A stretch of DNA of 64,000 bases from Dokdonella sp. (GCF_019634775.1 NZ_JAHCAS010000003.1:62001-126000), one strand, 5' to 3'. Numbered from the stretch's first letter, positions 20,614 through 29,188 are shown. Notes: generated by a model not told the origin, from the letters alone. A program made the numbers and translations.

Positions 20614-21150
20614 TCAACCACCCGGCGCCTGGGCGACGCTGACCATCGCTGGACGCAGCAGGCGTTCGTTGAGGAGGTAACCCTTCTGCAGCACGGTGAC
20701 GACAGTGCCGGGGGCCTGCGCATCGGTATCGACCATCGTCATCGCCTGGTGGCGCTCGGGGTCGAAGGGCGCGCCGGCCGGGTCGACGACGGCAAGGCCG
20801 AAGCTCGCGGCGATGCGCAGGAATTCCTTGAGGGTCAGCTCGACGCCGCTGCGCAGCCCACCCGCCTCCCCCCTGTCCGCAGCAAGGCCACGCTCAAGGT
20901 TGTCGAGCACCGGCAGCAAGTCGCCGAGCAGACGCTCGTTGGCGAACCTGCGCGCCTGTTCAAGGTCGCGTTGCAGGCGCTTGCGCTGGTTCTCGAGCTC
21001 GGCGCGTTCGCGCAAAAGGATGTCGCGCATCTCGCCGAGCTTGGCCTCGTACTCGTTGATGAGCTGGCCGAGCGCCTCGTTGCCGCCGGCCGCGGTTTCG
21101 TCCACCGCGGGCGCGTCGGCCGGATCCGGCACCGGATTCGTGTTCTCCAT
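20614..21150 (-). CDS. grpE: Nucleotide exchange factor GrpE
   Basis: 178 aa. Exchanges ADP for ATP on DnaK and senses heat through its long helices. A variable acidic N-terminus is followed by a long coiled coil (LGQLINEYEAKLGEMRDILLRERAELENQRKRL segment, about residues 30-65) and the conserved C-terminal beta domain with FDPERHQAMTMV and VVTVLQKGYLLNERLLRPAMV. Located between hrcA and dnaK. The upstream 96 bp contain only a weak sigma-32-like sequence (CTTGCGA/CCACCCGT), which I do not annotate. Confidence 0.97.
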   Translation of the reverse strand: MENTNPVPDPADAPAVDETAAGGNEALGQLINEYEAKLGEMRDILLRERAELENQRKRLQRDLEQARRFANERLLGDLLPVLDNLERGLAADRGEAGGLRSGVELTLKEFLRIAASFGLAVVDPAGAPFDPERHQAMTMVDTDAQAPGTVVTVLQKGYLLNERLLRPAMVSVAQAPGG

Positions 21151-21246
21151 TTCGCCTCCAAACCAATTGAGTGGCCCCCGGACGGGTGGTCCACGTTTGC
21201 CCCTCGCAAGCCCGCCGACCCCTGCCAGCCGGCGATCCCGCCCCCG

Positions 21247-22302
21247 CTATTGGGGCGCGCCGGAGCGGTTCAAGGCACCGGAAATAAGCTGGGCGGTCGC
21301 CGAGACGACCGGGATCACCCGCTCGTAGGCCATGCGCGTCGGCCCGATCACGCCGAGCACGCCGAGCACGCGGCCCTCGACGCCGTACGGCGCGGTGACC
21401 AGCGAGTAGCCGTCGAGCGCGGCGAAACCGGCCTCCTCACCGATGAACAGGCGCACACCGTCGGCACGCGCGCAGCGCTCCAGCAGCTGCAGCAGGTCAC
21501 GCTTGCGCTGGAATGCGTCGAACAGCTCGCGCAGGCGATCGACGTCAGCGGCCTCGTGCACGCCCATGAGGTTGGTTTGCCCTGACACCAGCATGTCGTT
21601 GTCCGCCGGAGCCTCGAACGCCTGGCGAGCCACTTCCACGGCGGTTGCCAGCAACCGATTGAGGCGCGCGCCTTCGTCGCGCATTTCGCGCAGCAGGCGT
21701 GCGCGGATCTCGTCGAGGCGCATGCCCGCGTAGTGGGTATTCAGATAGTTCGCCGTCTGTTCGAGCTCGGTCGATGTGTGTGGCTGCAAAGTCTCGATCA
21801 CACGGTTCTGCACCTGACCGTCGGTAAAGACGAGGATGACCAGCACGCGGTTGGCATCGAGGGCGACGAAATCGATGTGGCGGAACGGGAACTCGTCGTG
21901 CCGCGGCACGCTGACCACGCCGACGAAGCGCGTCATTTCCGACAGCAGCGCACTGGCGCTGCCAAGCAGGGTCGGGGTCGCCGCCCCGGTCGGCAGCTCG
22001 CGGCGCAGCTGCTCGACCTGCGGCTCGCCGAGCGGGCGCACCTCGAGCAGGCTGTCGACGAACACCCGATATCCCTGTGCAGTCGGCACACGGCCGGCCG
22101 AGGTATGCGGCGCGGCGACCAGACCGGCCTCCTCGAGGTCGGCGAGGATGTTGCGGATCGTCGCCGGGCTGACATCGAGCCCCGAGGACTTCGACAGCGT
22201 GCGCGAACCGACCGGCTGGCCCTCTGCGATGTACTGCGAGATCAGCGTCCGCAGCAGGTGGCGCGAGCGTGGATCGAGCGGATGGTCGGAGTGGAATGAC
22301 AT
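21247..22302 (-). CDS. hrcA: Heat-inducible transcription repressor HrcA
   Basis: 351-aa repressor that binds CIRCE elements (TTAGCACTC-N9-GAGTGCTAA) with help from GroEL. The N-terminal winged helix region LLRTLISQYIAEGQPVGSRTLSK and SPATIRNILADLEEAGLV is typical, followed by HTSAGRVPTAQGYRVFVD and the GAF-like C-terminal domain. I found no CIRCE anywhere upstream of hrcA, grpE or dnaK, so its targets (probably groESL) lie elsewhere and this operon seems sigma-32 driven. Confidence 0.96.
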   Translation of the reverse strand: MSFHSDHPLDPRSRHLLRTLISQYIAEGQPVGSRTLSKSSGLDVSPATIRNILADLEEAGLVAAPHTSAGRVPTAQGYRVFVDSLLEVRPLGEPQVEQLRRELPTGAATPTLLGSASALLSEMTRFVGVVSVPRHDEFPFRHIDFVALDANRVLVILVFTDGQVQNRVIETLQPHTSTELEQTANYLNTHYAGMRLDEIRARLLREMRDEGARLNRLLATAVEVARQAFEAPADNDMLVSGQTNLMGVHEAADVDRLRELFDAFQRKRDLLQLLERCARADGVRLFIGEEAGFAALDGYSLVTAPYGVEGRVLGVLGVIGPTRMAYERVIPVVSATAQLISGALNRSGAPQ

Positions 22303-22489
22303 GACGGCGCAGGATACACGCCGTCACCACATCACCGCGAGCAGGCAACCGCGCAGCGATGCCCCCAAGCCGGATCGTCCCGCGGCAATTCCAGCAACGA
22401 TCGTCCAGTTAACCCGACGCGCGCGCCGGCGGGCTTGCGGCCATGCGTCGGGGCCACGACACTGCGCACCTGCCTCCACGGGTGTGCGC

Positions 22490-24166
22490 ATGCTCCGCTC
22501 GCTGTACGTCAAGGATTTTGCCGTTGTCGACGAGGCCGAGATCGGCTTCGACCAGGGACTGACCGTCGTCACCGGCGAGACCGGCGCGGGCAAGTCCCTG
22601 CTCGTCGACGCCCTGCTCCTGCTCGCCGGTGGCCGCGCCGACGCGGCGATGGTCCGCCATGGCTGCGAACGCGCCGAACTGTCCGCCGAGTTCGACCTCG
22701 ATGGCCATCCCGAGCTCGCCCGCTGGCTGCGCGAGGAAGAACTCGACGAGGACGGTGCCTGCCAGGTGCGCCGCGTGATCCGTGCCGAGGGCAGTTCGCG
22801 TGCGTGGATCAACGGCCGTCCGGTCACCCTGGCCCAGCTCAAGACCCTCGGCGCAGGCCTCGTCGAGATCCACGGCCAGCACGAACATCAGGCCCTGCTC
22901 GACCGCCACCAACAACTCGCCCTGCTCGACGCCTTCGGCCGCCACGAGGCCGAGCGCGCCGCTGTCGCCGAAACCGCGCGGGCCTGGCGGGACGTCGGTG
23001 CACGCATCGGCGCCCTGCCGCATGGCGAGGATGCCGCTGCGCGCATCGAGTGGCTCGAACACCAGGTCGCCGAACTCGAAGCGCACGCGCTCGCACCATC
23101 CGAACTCGAAGCCCTCGAACACGAACACCGCCGCCTCGCCAATGCCGGCCAGCTGGTGCAGGGTGCAGCCGGCATCGGCGAGAGCCTCGACGGCGACGGC
23201 GAATACGCGCTGACCCGCGTGCTCGGCCGCGCCCAGTACGAAGCGACGCGCCTCGCCGGACTCGACCCACGCCTCGGCGACCTCGTCGAACGGCTCGCCG
23301 AGGCACGCATCCAGCTCGAGGAAGCGGCCGATGCGCTGTCGCGCTACCGCGACGGCCTCGACCTCGATCCCGAGCGCCTCGCCGAGATCGACGACCGCCT
23401 CGCCCGTTTGCACGAACTCGCCCGCAAGCACCGCCGGCCGATGGCCGAACTCGCCGCCCACGGCGCGCATCTGCGCGAGGAACTCGACATCCTGCGTGGT
23501 GCCGGGACTGCCCTCGCCAAGCTGCAACGCGAACGCGAAAACCAGGCCGCTGCGTGGGCCACCGCTTCAAAAGCGCTCACTGCAGCGCGCCACCGCGCCG
23601 CCGACGGACTCGGCGCTGCGGTCGCCATGATGCTCGGCGAGCTTGGCATGGGCAAAGGGCGCTTTGAAGTCGTGCTCGAAGCCACCGATGGCAACGAACC
23701 CACCCCGCTCGGCGCCGAGCGCTGCGAGTTCCTCGTCAGCGCCAACCCCGGCCAGCCACCGCGCCCGTTGCGCAAGATCGCCTCGGGTGGTGAGCTCTCG
23801 CGCATCAGCCTGGCCATCGAAGTTGCCGCGCTCGGCCTTGATGAGGTCGGCACGATGGTATTCGACGAGGTCGATTCCGGCATCGGCGGCGCCATCGCCG
23901 AGGTCGTCGGCCAGAAGCTGCGCCGTCTCGGCAGCCAGCGCCAGGTGCTCTGCGTGACCCATCTCGCCCAGGTCGCCGCGCAGGGTCACGCCCACCTGAA
24001 GGTCAGCAAGTCCAGCGACACTGCGCAAACGCACACGCGCATCGACAGGCTCGACGAAAACGCCCGCGTGGATGAGCTCGCGCGCATGCTCGGCGGCATC
24101 GAGATCACTGCCACCACACGCGCTCACGCCAGCCAGATGCTGGCCCAAGCCCAGAACCAGCGCTGA
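22490..24166 (+). CDS. recN: DNA repair protein RecN
   Basis: 558-aa SMC-like ATPase acting early in double-strand break repair. Walker A GETGAGKS (residues 29-36) follows the typical start MLRSLYVKDFAVVDEAEI. A central coiled coil rich in Ala/Glu/Arg (about 150-370) is followed by the ABC signature region KIASGGELSRISLAIEV and Walker B TMVFDEVDSGIGG. The frame extends far upstream, but the start at 22490 is canonical. Divergent from hrcA over 187 bp. Its stop is one base from the stop of the convergent DUF1501 gene. Confidence 0.97.
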   Translation: MLRSLYVKDFAVVDEAEIGFDQGLTVVTGETGAGKSLLVDALLLLAGGRADAAMVRHGCERAELSAEFDLDGHPELARWLREEELDEDGACQVRRVIRAEGSSRAWINGRPVTLAQLKTLGAGLVEIHGQHEHQALLDRHQQLALLDAFGRHEAERAAVAETARAWRDVGARIGALPHGEDAAARIEWLEHQVAELEAHALAPSELEALEHEHRRLANAGQLVQGAAGIGESLDGDGEYALTRVLGRAQYEATRLAGLDPRLGDLVERLAEARIQLEEAADALSRYRDGLDLDPERLAEIDDRLARLHELARKHRRPMAELAAHGAHLREELDILRGAGTALAKLQRERENQAAAWATASKALTAARHRAADGLGAAVAMMLGELGMGKGRFEVVLEATDGNEPTPLGAERCEFLVSANPGQPPRPLRKIASGGELSRISLAIEVAALGLDEVGTMVFDEVDSGIGGAIAEVVGQKLRRLGSQRQVLCVTHLAQVAAQGHAHLKVSKSSDTAQTHTRIDRLDENARVDELARMLGGIEITATTRAHASQMLAQAQNQR

Positions 24167-24167
24167 G

Positions 24168-25331
24168 TCAGGCTGCGCGGATCAGGCCGTCCAGCGGACG
24201 CAGGCCTTTGCATGCCGGGAACAGCACGGACGCCACGCGCCCCGGATCGAGGCCGAAGGTCTGCGCCGCCGCGCTGGCAAGAACGGCATCGAGTTCGATG
24301 GTCGGTTTGAGGTCGCGACCTTCGTGGAGCGACGCGGTGTCGAGGCCAGGCCAGTCGGTGACTACGCGACCGCCATTCACCGCGCCACCCAGGAGCATGG
24401 CCACCGAAGCCGTGCCGTGATCGGTACCTTGGGTGCCGTTGACCGCCACCGTGCGGCCGAACTCGGTGGCGACCACGACCACGGTGTCGCCCCATGCGGT
24501 GCCCAGCCCGGTACGCAGCGCCGCCAGCAATTCGTCGAGACCACGCAGGCGCAGCGCCAAGCGCGGATTCTGTCCGTTGTGCGTATCCCAACCTCCGGTT
24601 TCGAGCATGGCGATGCGCGGGCCGTTGGCTTGCGACAGAAAGGTCGCCGCCAGCTTGCCGAGTCTGGCCGGTGTCTGCCGCGCAGACCCGTCGTCACCGG
24701 CCAGCGCACGAGCGGCCATGGCCGACGCCCACAACTCGTGCAACTGTGCATCGTCGGCGTAGAGGCGTTCGACGCGCATGAGGAGATCGTCGCTCACCTC
24801 CGGCAGGGCCGAATCGGCATAGGAACTGACCGGCGCGTTGCCACGCAGGGCCAGCGGTACGGTCGGCGACACGGCGATGGGTTCGGAGTCTCCCGCTGGC
24901 AACAATGCGCTCAAGCGATTGAGCCAGCCATCGCGTACCGCATAGGGTTGATCGGCACCGGATTCGAGCACGTTCTGGCCATCGAAATGCGAGCGTTCGC
25001 GGTATGGCGAAGCCACCGCGTGCACGAACAGGGCTTCGCCCGCGGCGTAGCGCTTGCCGAGTTCGCCCAAGGCAGGATGCAGGGCAAACGTGCCATCCAG
25101 CTTGATCGCATCGGCACTCGCAATAGCCAGACTGCCGCGCAGGCGCGCGTAACCCGGATCGGCGTATGGGATGACGGTATTGAGGCCATCGGCTGCGCCA
25201 CGCTGGATGACGAACACGAAGCGACGTTCACTGCCGGCGCTGGCCATGGCTGGACGGGGCAGCAGCCACAGGCTGCCGGCCGCGGCACCCAGTCCATGCA
25301 GGAATCGGCGACGGGAAATGCTCATGCTCAT
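24168..25331 (-). CDS. DUF1501 family protein with Tat signal
   Basis: 387 aa. The N-terminus has a twin-arginine signal (SISRRRFLHGLG followed by a hydrophobic stretch), predicting export folded, possibly with a metal. Typical DUF1501 segments are QRGAADGLNTVIPY, GGWDTHNGQ and EFGRTVAVNGTQGTDHG. The His/Asp pattern recalls alkaline-phosphatase-type metal sites, but no function is established. A ribosome binding site (GAGGAG) precedes ATG 25331. It overlaps the DUF1800 stop by 4 nt and is the last gene of the sigma-factor-led cluster. Confidence 0.9.
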   Translation of the reverse strand: MSMSISRRRFLHGLGAAAGSLWLLPRPAMASAGSERRFVFVIQRGAADGLNTVIPYADPGYARLRGSLAIASADAIKLDGTFALHPALGELGKRYAAGEALFVHAVASPYRERSHFDGQNVLESGADQPYAVRDGWLNRLSALLPAGDSEPIAVSPTVPLALRGNAPVSSYADSALPEVSDDLLMRVERLYADDAQLHELWASAMAARALAGDDGSARQTPARLGKLAATFLSQANGPRIAMLETGGWDTHNGQNPRLALRLRGLDELLAALRTGLGTAWGDTVVVVATEFGRTVAVNGTQGTDHGTASVAMLLGGAVNGGRVVTDWPGLDTASLHEGRDLKPTIELDAVLASAAAQTFGLDPGRVASVLFPACKGLRPLDGLIRAA

Positions 25332-26698
25332 CTCCTCAGGAACTCGGGCGCGACCAGCAGCAGCGCGAGACCCGTGCTGCGACTCTCCGCCGATGCGATC
25401 GCGCGTGCCGTCGACTGACCCAATCCGCCGTGCAACAAAGCCTCGCCGAGCGTGCGCGGATCGAAGCGGTCGCCGATACGTTCGGCGATCCGCTGAGCCA
25501 CTTCGACGCGTCGCACCAGCGCATCGGGGCCGGCCCAACTGGCTGCCACGTCATCAAAACCGGCCGGCGAGCCGGGTTGCCAGACCGCCTGCCCGAGCTG
25601 CTGCAGCACCGCTGCGGATCTCATCTCGCCCACGTCGCGCACATCGATGCCACGCAAAATCGAAATCAGCCATTCCCAAGGCGTCTTGAACTTGCGCGCC
25701 GCAGGATTGGCACTCTCCGGTGCGTCAACGAGGGCGCGATACACACTGGGCAGGTCGCCATGCGTCTCGTCGAACACGCGTGCAAGACGATTGACCAGGA
25801 CTGGCGACGGTTCATCGGCCACGAAATGTCGGACCAGCTTGGTCGCGATGTGCCGCGCCGTCGCCTCGGCCATGGCGAGATCATGCAACACGGCCAGCGC
25901 CTGCGCTTCGCCTTCCTGGGCGTAGCGACGGCCACGGATGGTGCGCACGCCTGGCTCGTGCAGGGCGTTGCGGAACATGAACTGCCCGGCCGCTTCCGCC
26001 TCGGCGCGACGCCCGATACCGCCAAAGCTCCAGCCGGTCAATGCGCGCGCAAACTCGGTGACATCTTCCTGGCTGTATCCACTGCGCACACCGAGCGTGT
26101 GCAGCTCCAGGATCTCACGGGCCAGGTTCTCGTTGAGCCCGGCCTTGCGTTCGCCGTTGCGATCGTTTCGGCGCCTTGCCAGCGGACTGTTCGGTCCCAC
26201 CGACTGCACCTGGTCGAGATACAGCTGCATGGCCGGATGCCTTTCGACCGCCAGCAGCATGTCTTCGAAGCGTCCGAGCACATGCGGACGGATGGCTTCG
26301 AACTCGAAGGCGCCAGCCAGCGGCGCAACCACGAGCTTGTCCACCGAAATCGCAAAATGGTTCGACCAGAAGTGCACCAACCGTTCGACGAACGGCGTGT
26401 CAGTGGTGATTGCGGCATGGATGCGCGCATCGACAGCCTGACGGTATGTGTCACGCGCATCACGGCGCTGCTTGCGACGAGCGTCCTTGCGCGTGTCGTC
26501 ACTCTCGTCGCGCATCGACAGGCGTGCCGCGCGCAACTCGCCAGCGAGCTCTGCGCTGCCTGGCAATGATTTCCACATCGATGGCCTGGGTTCGTAGCGT
26601 TCAAGCTGGTTGAGCAGCCACCGCCGCGGCGCCATGGAAATCGCGTCACCCGCCCGCGCGCCCAAGCCAAATCGATTGACGGCAATCAAGGTTTTCAT
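25328..26698 (-). CDS. DUF1800 family protein
   Basis: 456 aa. DUF1800 proteins are almost always encoded next to a DUF1501 gene, and the pair is thought to act at the cell envelope (function unknown). The N-terminal NRFGLGARAGD, FWSNHFAISVDK, the conserved GLNENLAREILELHTLGV and FARALTGWSFGG, and VRHFVADEPSPVLVNRLARVF are family segments. No clear signal peptide is visible. Coupled by 4-nt overlaps to both neighbours. Confidence 0.9.
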   Translation of the reverse strand: MKTLIAVNRFGLGARAGDAISMAPRRWLLNQLERYEPRPSMWKSLPGSAELAGELRAARLSMRDESDDTRKDARRKQRRDARDTYRQAVDARIHAAITTDTPFVERLVHFWSNHFAISVDKLVVAPLAGAFEFEAIRPHVLGRFEDMLLAVERHPAMQLYLDQVQSVGPNSPLARRRNDRNGERKAGLNENLAREILELHTLGVRSGYSQEDVTEFARALTGWSFGGIGRRAEAEAAGQFMFRNALHEPGVRTIRGRRYAQEGEAQALAVLHDLAMAEATARHIATKLVRHFVADEPSPVLVNRLARVFDETHGDLPSVYRALVDAPESANPAARKFKTPWEWLISILRGIDVRDVGEMRSAAVLQQLGQAVWQPGSPAGFDDVAASWAGPDALVRRVEVAQRIAERIGDRFDPRTLGEALLHGGLGQSTARAIASAESRSTGLALLLVAPEFLRR

Positions 26699-27162
26699 GG
26701 TTGCTTGCGCTGGCGAGGCTTGGCGCGCTTCAGCGCATCGACCAACACGATGCGCTGGTCCGCCGGCAGGGATGCGGCAAATTCGACGACACCGGCTTCG
26801 ATCCGTACGCGAATCGCCTGCTCGGCCGCCCGCGCCCGTTCCAGTTCCGCTTCAAGGGCGGCGCGATCCAGTCGCTCCGCACCGAGCAAGCGCGCAGCCT
26901 CAATGCGTGCCGCTCGTGCAGTTTCGCCTTGTTCTTTCATCTCGCGCATGGCCTCGCCGAGCATGCGCCGGAGAGTGCGCCGATGATCTGGTTCCAATTG
27001 CATCACGGCCTGACGCAAATGACCGCGACCTGGGTTGAACCCGGTCATCGCAACGGTCTCGGCACGCTTGTGCACCAGCACTCGGCTGACCAATGCCCCG
27101 AGCACGAACACATTGAGTGCGAGAGAGACGATCAGCAGGATCTGCAAACGACGACTCATCAT
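26695..27162 (-). CDS. Membrane-anchored periplasmic Metal_resist/Spy-like protein
   Basis: 155 aa. A single N-terminal transmembrane segment (LQILLIVSLALNVFVLGALVS, about residues 6-26) is followed by a helical periplasmic region containing QLEPDHRRTLRRMLGEAMREMKEQGE and a second Gln/Glu/Arg-rich helix. This is the layout of periplasmic heavy-metal sensor (CnrX/Spy-like, LTXXQ-type) proteins. Next to an ECF sigma and anti-sigma pair it may be the extracytoplasmic sensor. ATG at 27162 overlaps the anti-sigma stop by 4 nt. No metal-binding His/Cys cluster is obvious, so the signal may be envelope stress rather than metal. Confidence 0.65.
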   Translation of the reverse strand: MMSRRLQILLIVSLALNVFVLGALVSRVLVHKRAETVAMTGFNPGRGHLRQAVMQLEPDHRRTLRRMLGEAMREMKEQGETARAARIEAARLLGAERLDRAALEAELERARAAEQAIRVRIEAGVVEFAASLPADQRIVLVDALKRAKPRQRKQP

Positions 27163-27569
27163 GGCTGCCATTCCTCCCACTCGTACGCGCCAAATGCCGT
27201 GGCCTGGTCATCCGCCCAGTTCAGCGCAGAGGAGTCGTCCTGCGGCAGCGCCACCGGCAACAGCACACCGCACGCCGCCCCGGCCGCTGCCGCGCTGCCG
27301 AGGGCCAGCCCGAGCCACCATTCGCGCAACAGCGAATGCGACGCGCGTGGCCGAAATCCCAGGTTGACGCGGCGGATCAGATCCGCATCCGGCCCTGCCA
27401 GCACATAGGCATCCAGCAGTTCGTCGAACTCGAGCGCGACACTCTGCTGGCGTGCCGCCTCGGCATCGCCAGCCAGGAATCGCTTTGCCGCCTCACGCTC
27501 GGCTGCCGGCCATCGTTCCAGCCTGCCTCCATAGCTCGCCAGCAATTGCGCAAATCGCTCAGGTTTCAC
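27159..27569 (-). CDS. Putative anti-sigma factor, single-pass membrane protein
   Basis: 136 aa from GTG at 27569, which overlaps the sigma factor stop by 11 nt. A cytoplasmic N-terminal helical domain (KPERFAQLLASYGGRLERWPAAER ... EFDELLDAYVLAG) precedes one transmembrane helix (WWLGLALGSAAAAGAACGVLLPVA, about residues 89-112) and a short acidic periplasmic tail (DDSSALNWADDQATAFGAYEWEEWQ). The position directly after an ECF sigma gene and this topology give the anti-sigma call. No zinc-binding ZAS motif is visible. Confidence 0.7.
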   Translation of the reverse strand: MKPERFAQLLASYGGRLERWPAAEREAAKRFLAGDAEAARQQSVALEFDELLDAYVLAGPDADLIRRVNLGFRPRASHSLLREWWLGLALGSAAAAGAACGVLLPVALPQDDSSALNWADDQATAFGAYEWEEWQP

Positions 27570-28257
27570 GTTCTTCCTCCAACAGCTGCTGGCGCAGATT
27601 GCGCCGTGCTCGGGACAGCAGGCTTTCCAGCGCCTCGACACTGATTTCCATCGCCGCCGCAGCCTCCTGGTTGGAAAGCCCCTGAAAGTGCTGCAGCACG
27701 ATCGCCTCACGCTGCCGCTCCGGCAGCGCATGCAGAGCCTCCTCGACGCGCTTGCCGCGCTCGTCAGCCGCGATGCGCTGCTCGGGCAGCGGGTCCGGGT
27801 CGATGCGGTCCGGCACCTCGGCATCCGGGTGCGTGCGTCTGCGCATGCGCAAACGATCGTGGCACAGGTTCAGAGCCACCTGATGCAGCCAGGTATCGAA
27901 CCTGGCAACGCCTGGCCGCCATGCCGATGCGCGCTGCCAGACCCGAAGCATGCATTCCTGCGCCACATCCTCGGCCTCGCTGCGATCACCGAGCATGCGT
28001 TGCGCCAACGCCAGCAGGCGCGGCAGCTTGCGCGACACCAGGGTCCGCGCCGCATGTCCCTCGCCCCGCCCAACGCGGGCGACCAGATCGATGTCCGGGT
28101 CGATGGCGTCGTGCGGATTCAAGCTGCCACCCTGTTCCAATGCCGTGTCCGCGCTCGGCTGCAACCGACGGCACACGGATGCCGCAACGCCATCCGTCCG
28201 ATCATTCGGCACCTCCCGCAACACCCGAGTTGCTCCCAGCCCATCGTAGTCATTCAC
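27559..28257 (-). CDS. ECF-type RNA polymerase sigma factor
   Basis: About 232 aa if GTG at 28257 is used; the frame is open to 28491, so the start is uncertain. Region 2 is seen in LLALAQRMLGDRSEAEDVAQECMLRVWQRASAWRPG...FDTWLHQVALNLCHDRLR and region 4 in EEALHALPERQREAIVLQHFQGLSNQEAAAAMEISVEALESLLSRARRNLRQ. First gene of a five-gene chain with overlapping stops and starts through to DUF1501. No clear autoregulated promoter was found upstream, but GTTCGCATCGA occurs twice there (28273-28283, 28355-28365). Confidence 0.9.
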   Translation of the reverse strand: MNDYDGLGATRVLREVPNDRTDGVAASVCRRLQPSADTALEQGGSLNPHDAIDPDIDLVARVGRGEGHAARTLVSRKLPRLLALAQRMLGDRSEAEDVAQECMLRVWQRASAWRPGVARFDTWLHQVALNLCHDRLRMRRRTHPDAEVPDRIDPDPLPEQRIAADERGKRVEEALHALPERQREAIVLQHFQGLSNQEAAAAMEISVEALESLLSRARRNLRQQLLEEERET

Positions 28258-28417
28258 ATGGGTACCGGCGACGTTCGCATCGATCGCCCGCCACTGCGGG
28301 ACGGTCGACGCAGATCGAGATGACCCGCTCGACATTGACATGGACCGTCGGTGTGTTCGCATCGACCTGCACCGGCATGGACATGCACCCTTCGCCGCAC
28401 GCGGCGCAGGCGTGACT

Positions 28418-28720
28418 TCAGAACTGACGATCGTTGCGTTGACGGAAGATGTTCGCGCTGGCGCGATCCTGACGCACATGCAGGCGCGCACGTTCGATCG
28501 CGTTCAAGCCACCACCGTCGGCACGCATTCGGGCTTCGGCCCGATCGATCCGGGCTTGCTGGTGGCTAAGGCGCGCCGCTTCCAGCCGGGTCAACTGACC
28601 GGCAGCCCGACCGTTCTCTATGCGCTGCTGCTGAACAGCCTGCCGGCCGTCGATACCAGCGTACGCCGGCATGGAAAGCATCCCCGTCAACGCAAGCGCC
28701 GCGCAGGTCTTGATCATCAT
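28418..28720 (-). CDS. Small secreted protein with duplicated Q-R-I/ERA motifs
   Basis: 100 aa from ATG 28720, preceded by a good ribosome binding site (GGAGAACGGAAG). A cleavable signal peptide (KTCAALALTGMLSMPAYAG) is followed by a charged helical region. Here a QQQRIENGRAAGQLTRLEAARL half is echoed by the later ADGGGLNAIERARLHVRQDRAS half, suggesting an internal duplication. Similar small exported proteins are widespread in beta- and gammaproteobacteria without a known role. It sits upstream of the ECF sigma gene on the same strand, 160 bp away. Confidence 0.75.
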   Translation of the reverse strand: MMIKTCAALALTGMLSMPAYAGIDGRQAVQQQRIENGRAAGQLTRLEAARLSHQQARIDRAEARMRADGGGLNAIERARLHVRQDRASANIFRQRNDRQF

Positions 28721-28829
28721 CTTCCGTTCTCCTCTGATCATTCGTTCAAACCAGGCCAGCACGTGTGCGTGGCAACCCTTGAACGGCGCAGCGGGCGAAT
28801 TCCGTCGCGAAGGATTCGATCGGGATTCA

Positions 28830-28902
28830 GGTACGGAGCCTCGCGGCCAAGCCGAATGGAGTTGCTCCATCCGCACGGGTGACCGCTACCCGGTTCCGTA
28901 CC
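28830..28902 (-). other. Four-way-junction-like inverted repeats upstream of the small secreted protein
   Basis: A closing stem GGTACGGA/TCCGTACC (28830-28837 and 28895-28902, read on either strand) encloses a perfect hairpin ATGGAG-TTG-CTCCAT (28856-28870), a 5-bp hairpin CGGGT-N7-ACCCG (28876-28892) and a weak CGG/CCG stem (28844-28854). The structure would lie about 110 nt upstream of the ATG at 28720 if transcribed with it. It matches no riboswitch or tRNA I recognise. The remainder of 28721-29094 shows no gene. Confidence 0.4.
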
Positions 28903-29094
28903 GGTGGTGACTCAGGAAGTCCGCCGTCCGTCCTGGGCCATCGATCGGGCTCGACGCCGCAAGTCCAACCCGGTGAACGTTGTCGCTGGAGTTCACTTGC
29001 TCTCCCCGTCCCGTCAATCGGAACGGACAGCGTCGCAGGCAATGGCCCGCACGGTCAGGGCCGGGACAGGCCCGAATCAACTGGTCGAACCCTC

Positions 29095-29114
29095 GGGATG
29101 CCCTGATCAATCCC
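29095..29114. repeat. Solo tip of the MITE-like inverted end
   Basis: GGGATGCCCTGATCAATCCC matches the 20-bp outer tip seen at 37765-37784 and 61172-61191 with one or two differences. It stands alone between the small-protein leader and the tRNA-Ser(GCT) terminator, probably a remnant. Confidence 0.6.
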
Positions 29115-29141
29115 TTGGGGGTTCGTCCATGCCTCATCCCT

Positions 29142-29188
29142 GCCAGATACGAAAAAAGCCCCTTGCGGGGCTCATTTTCGTATCTGGC
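29142..29188 (-). terminator. Terminator of tRNA-Ser(GCT), within a long hairpin that includes the tRNA 3' end
   Basis: Reading the minus strand after the tRNA, AGCCCC-GCAA-GGGGCT followed by TTTTTT (29172-29152) is a classical intrinsic terminator. Around it, GCCAGATACGAAAA (29142-29155) is a perfect 14-bp inverted repeat of TTTTCGTATCTGGC (29175-29188). The outer stem therefore overlaps the CCA and discriminator of the tRNA itself. Confidence 0.88.

Noticed and set aside
21151..22489. CIRCE operator near hrcA/grpE
   Set aside because: No TTAGCACTC-N9-GAGTGCTAA-like inverted repeat is present. The weak sigma-32-like sequence before grpE was also judged too poor.
28830..28902. Possible tRNA gene
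   Set aside because: A 73-nt outline with a 7-bp closing stem is tempting, but the anticodon loop has three bases, the T loop lacks TTC and there are three extra bases before the acceptor strand.
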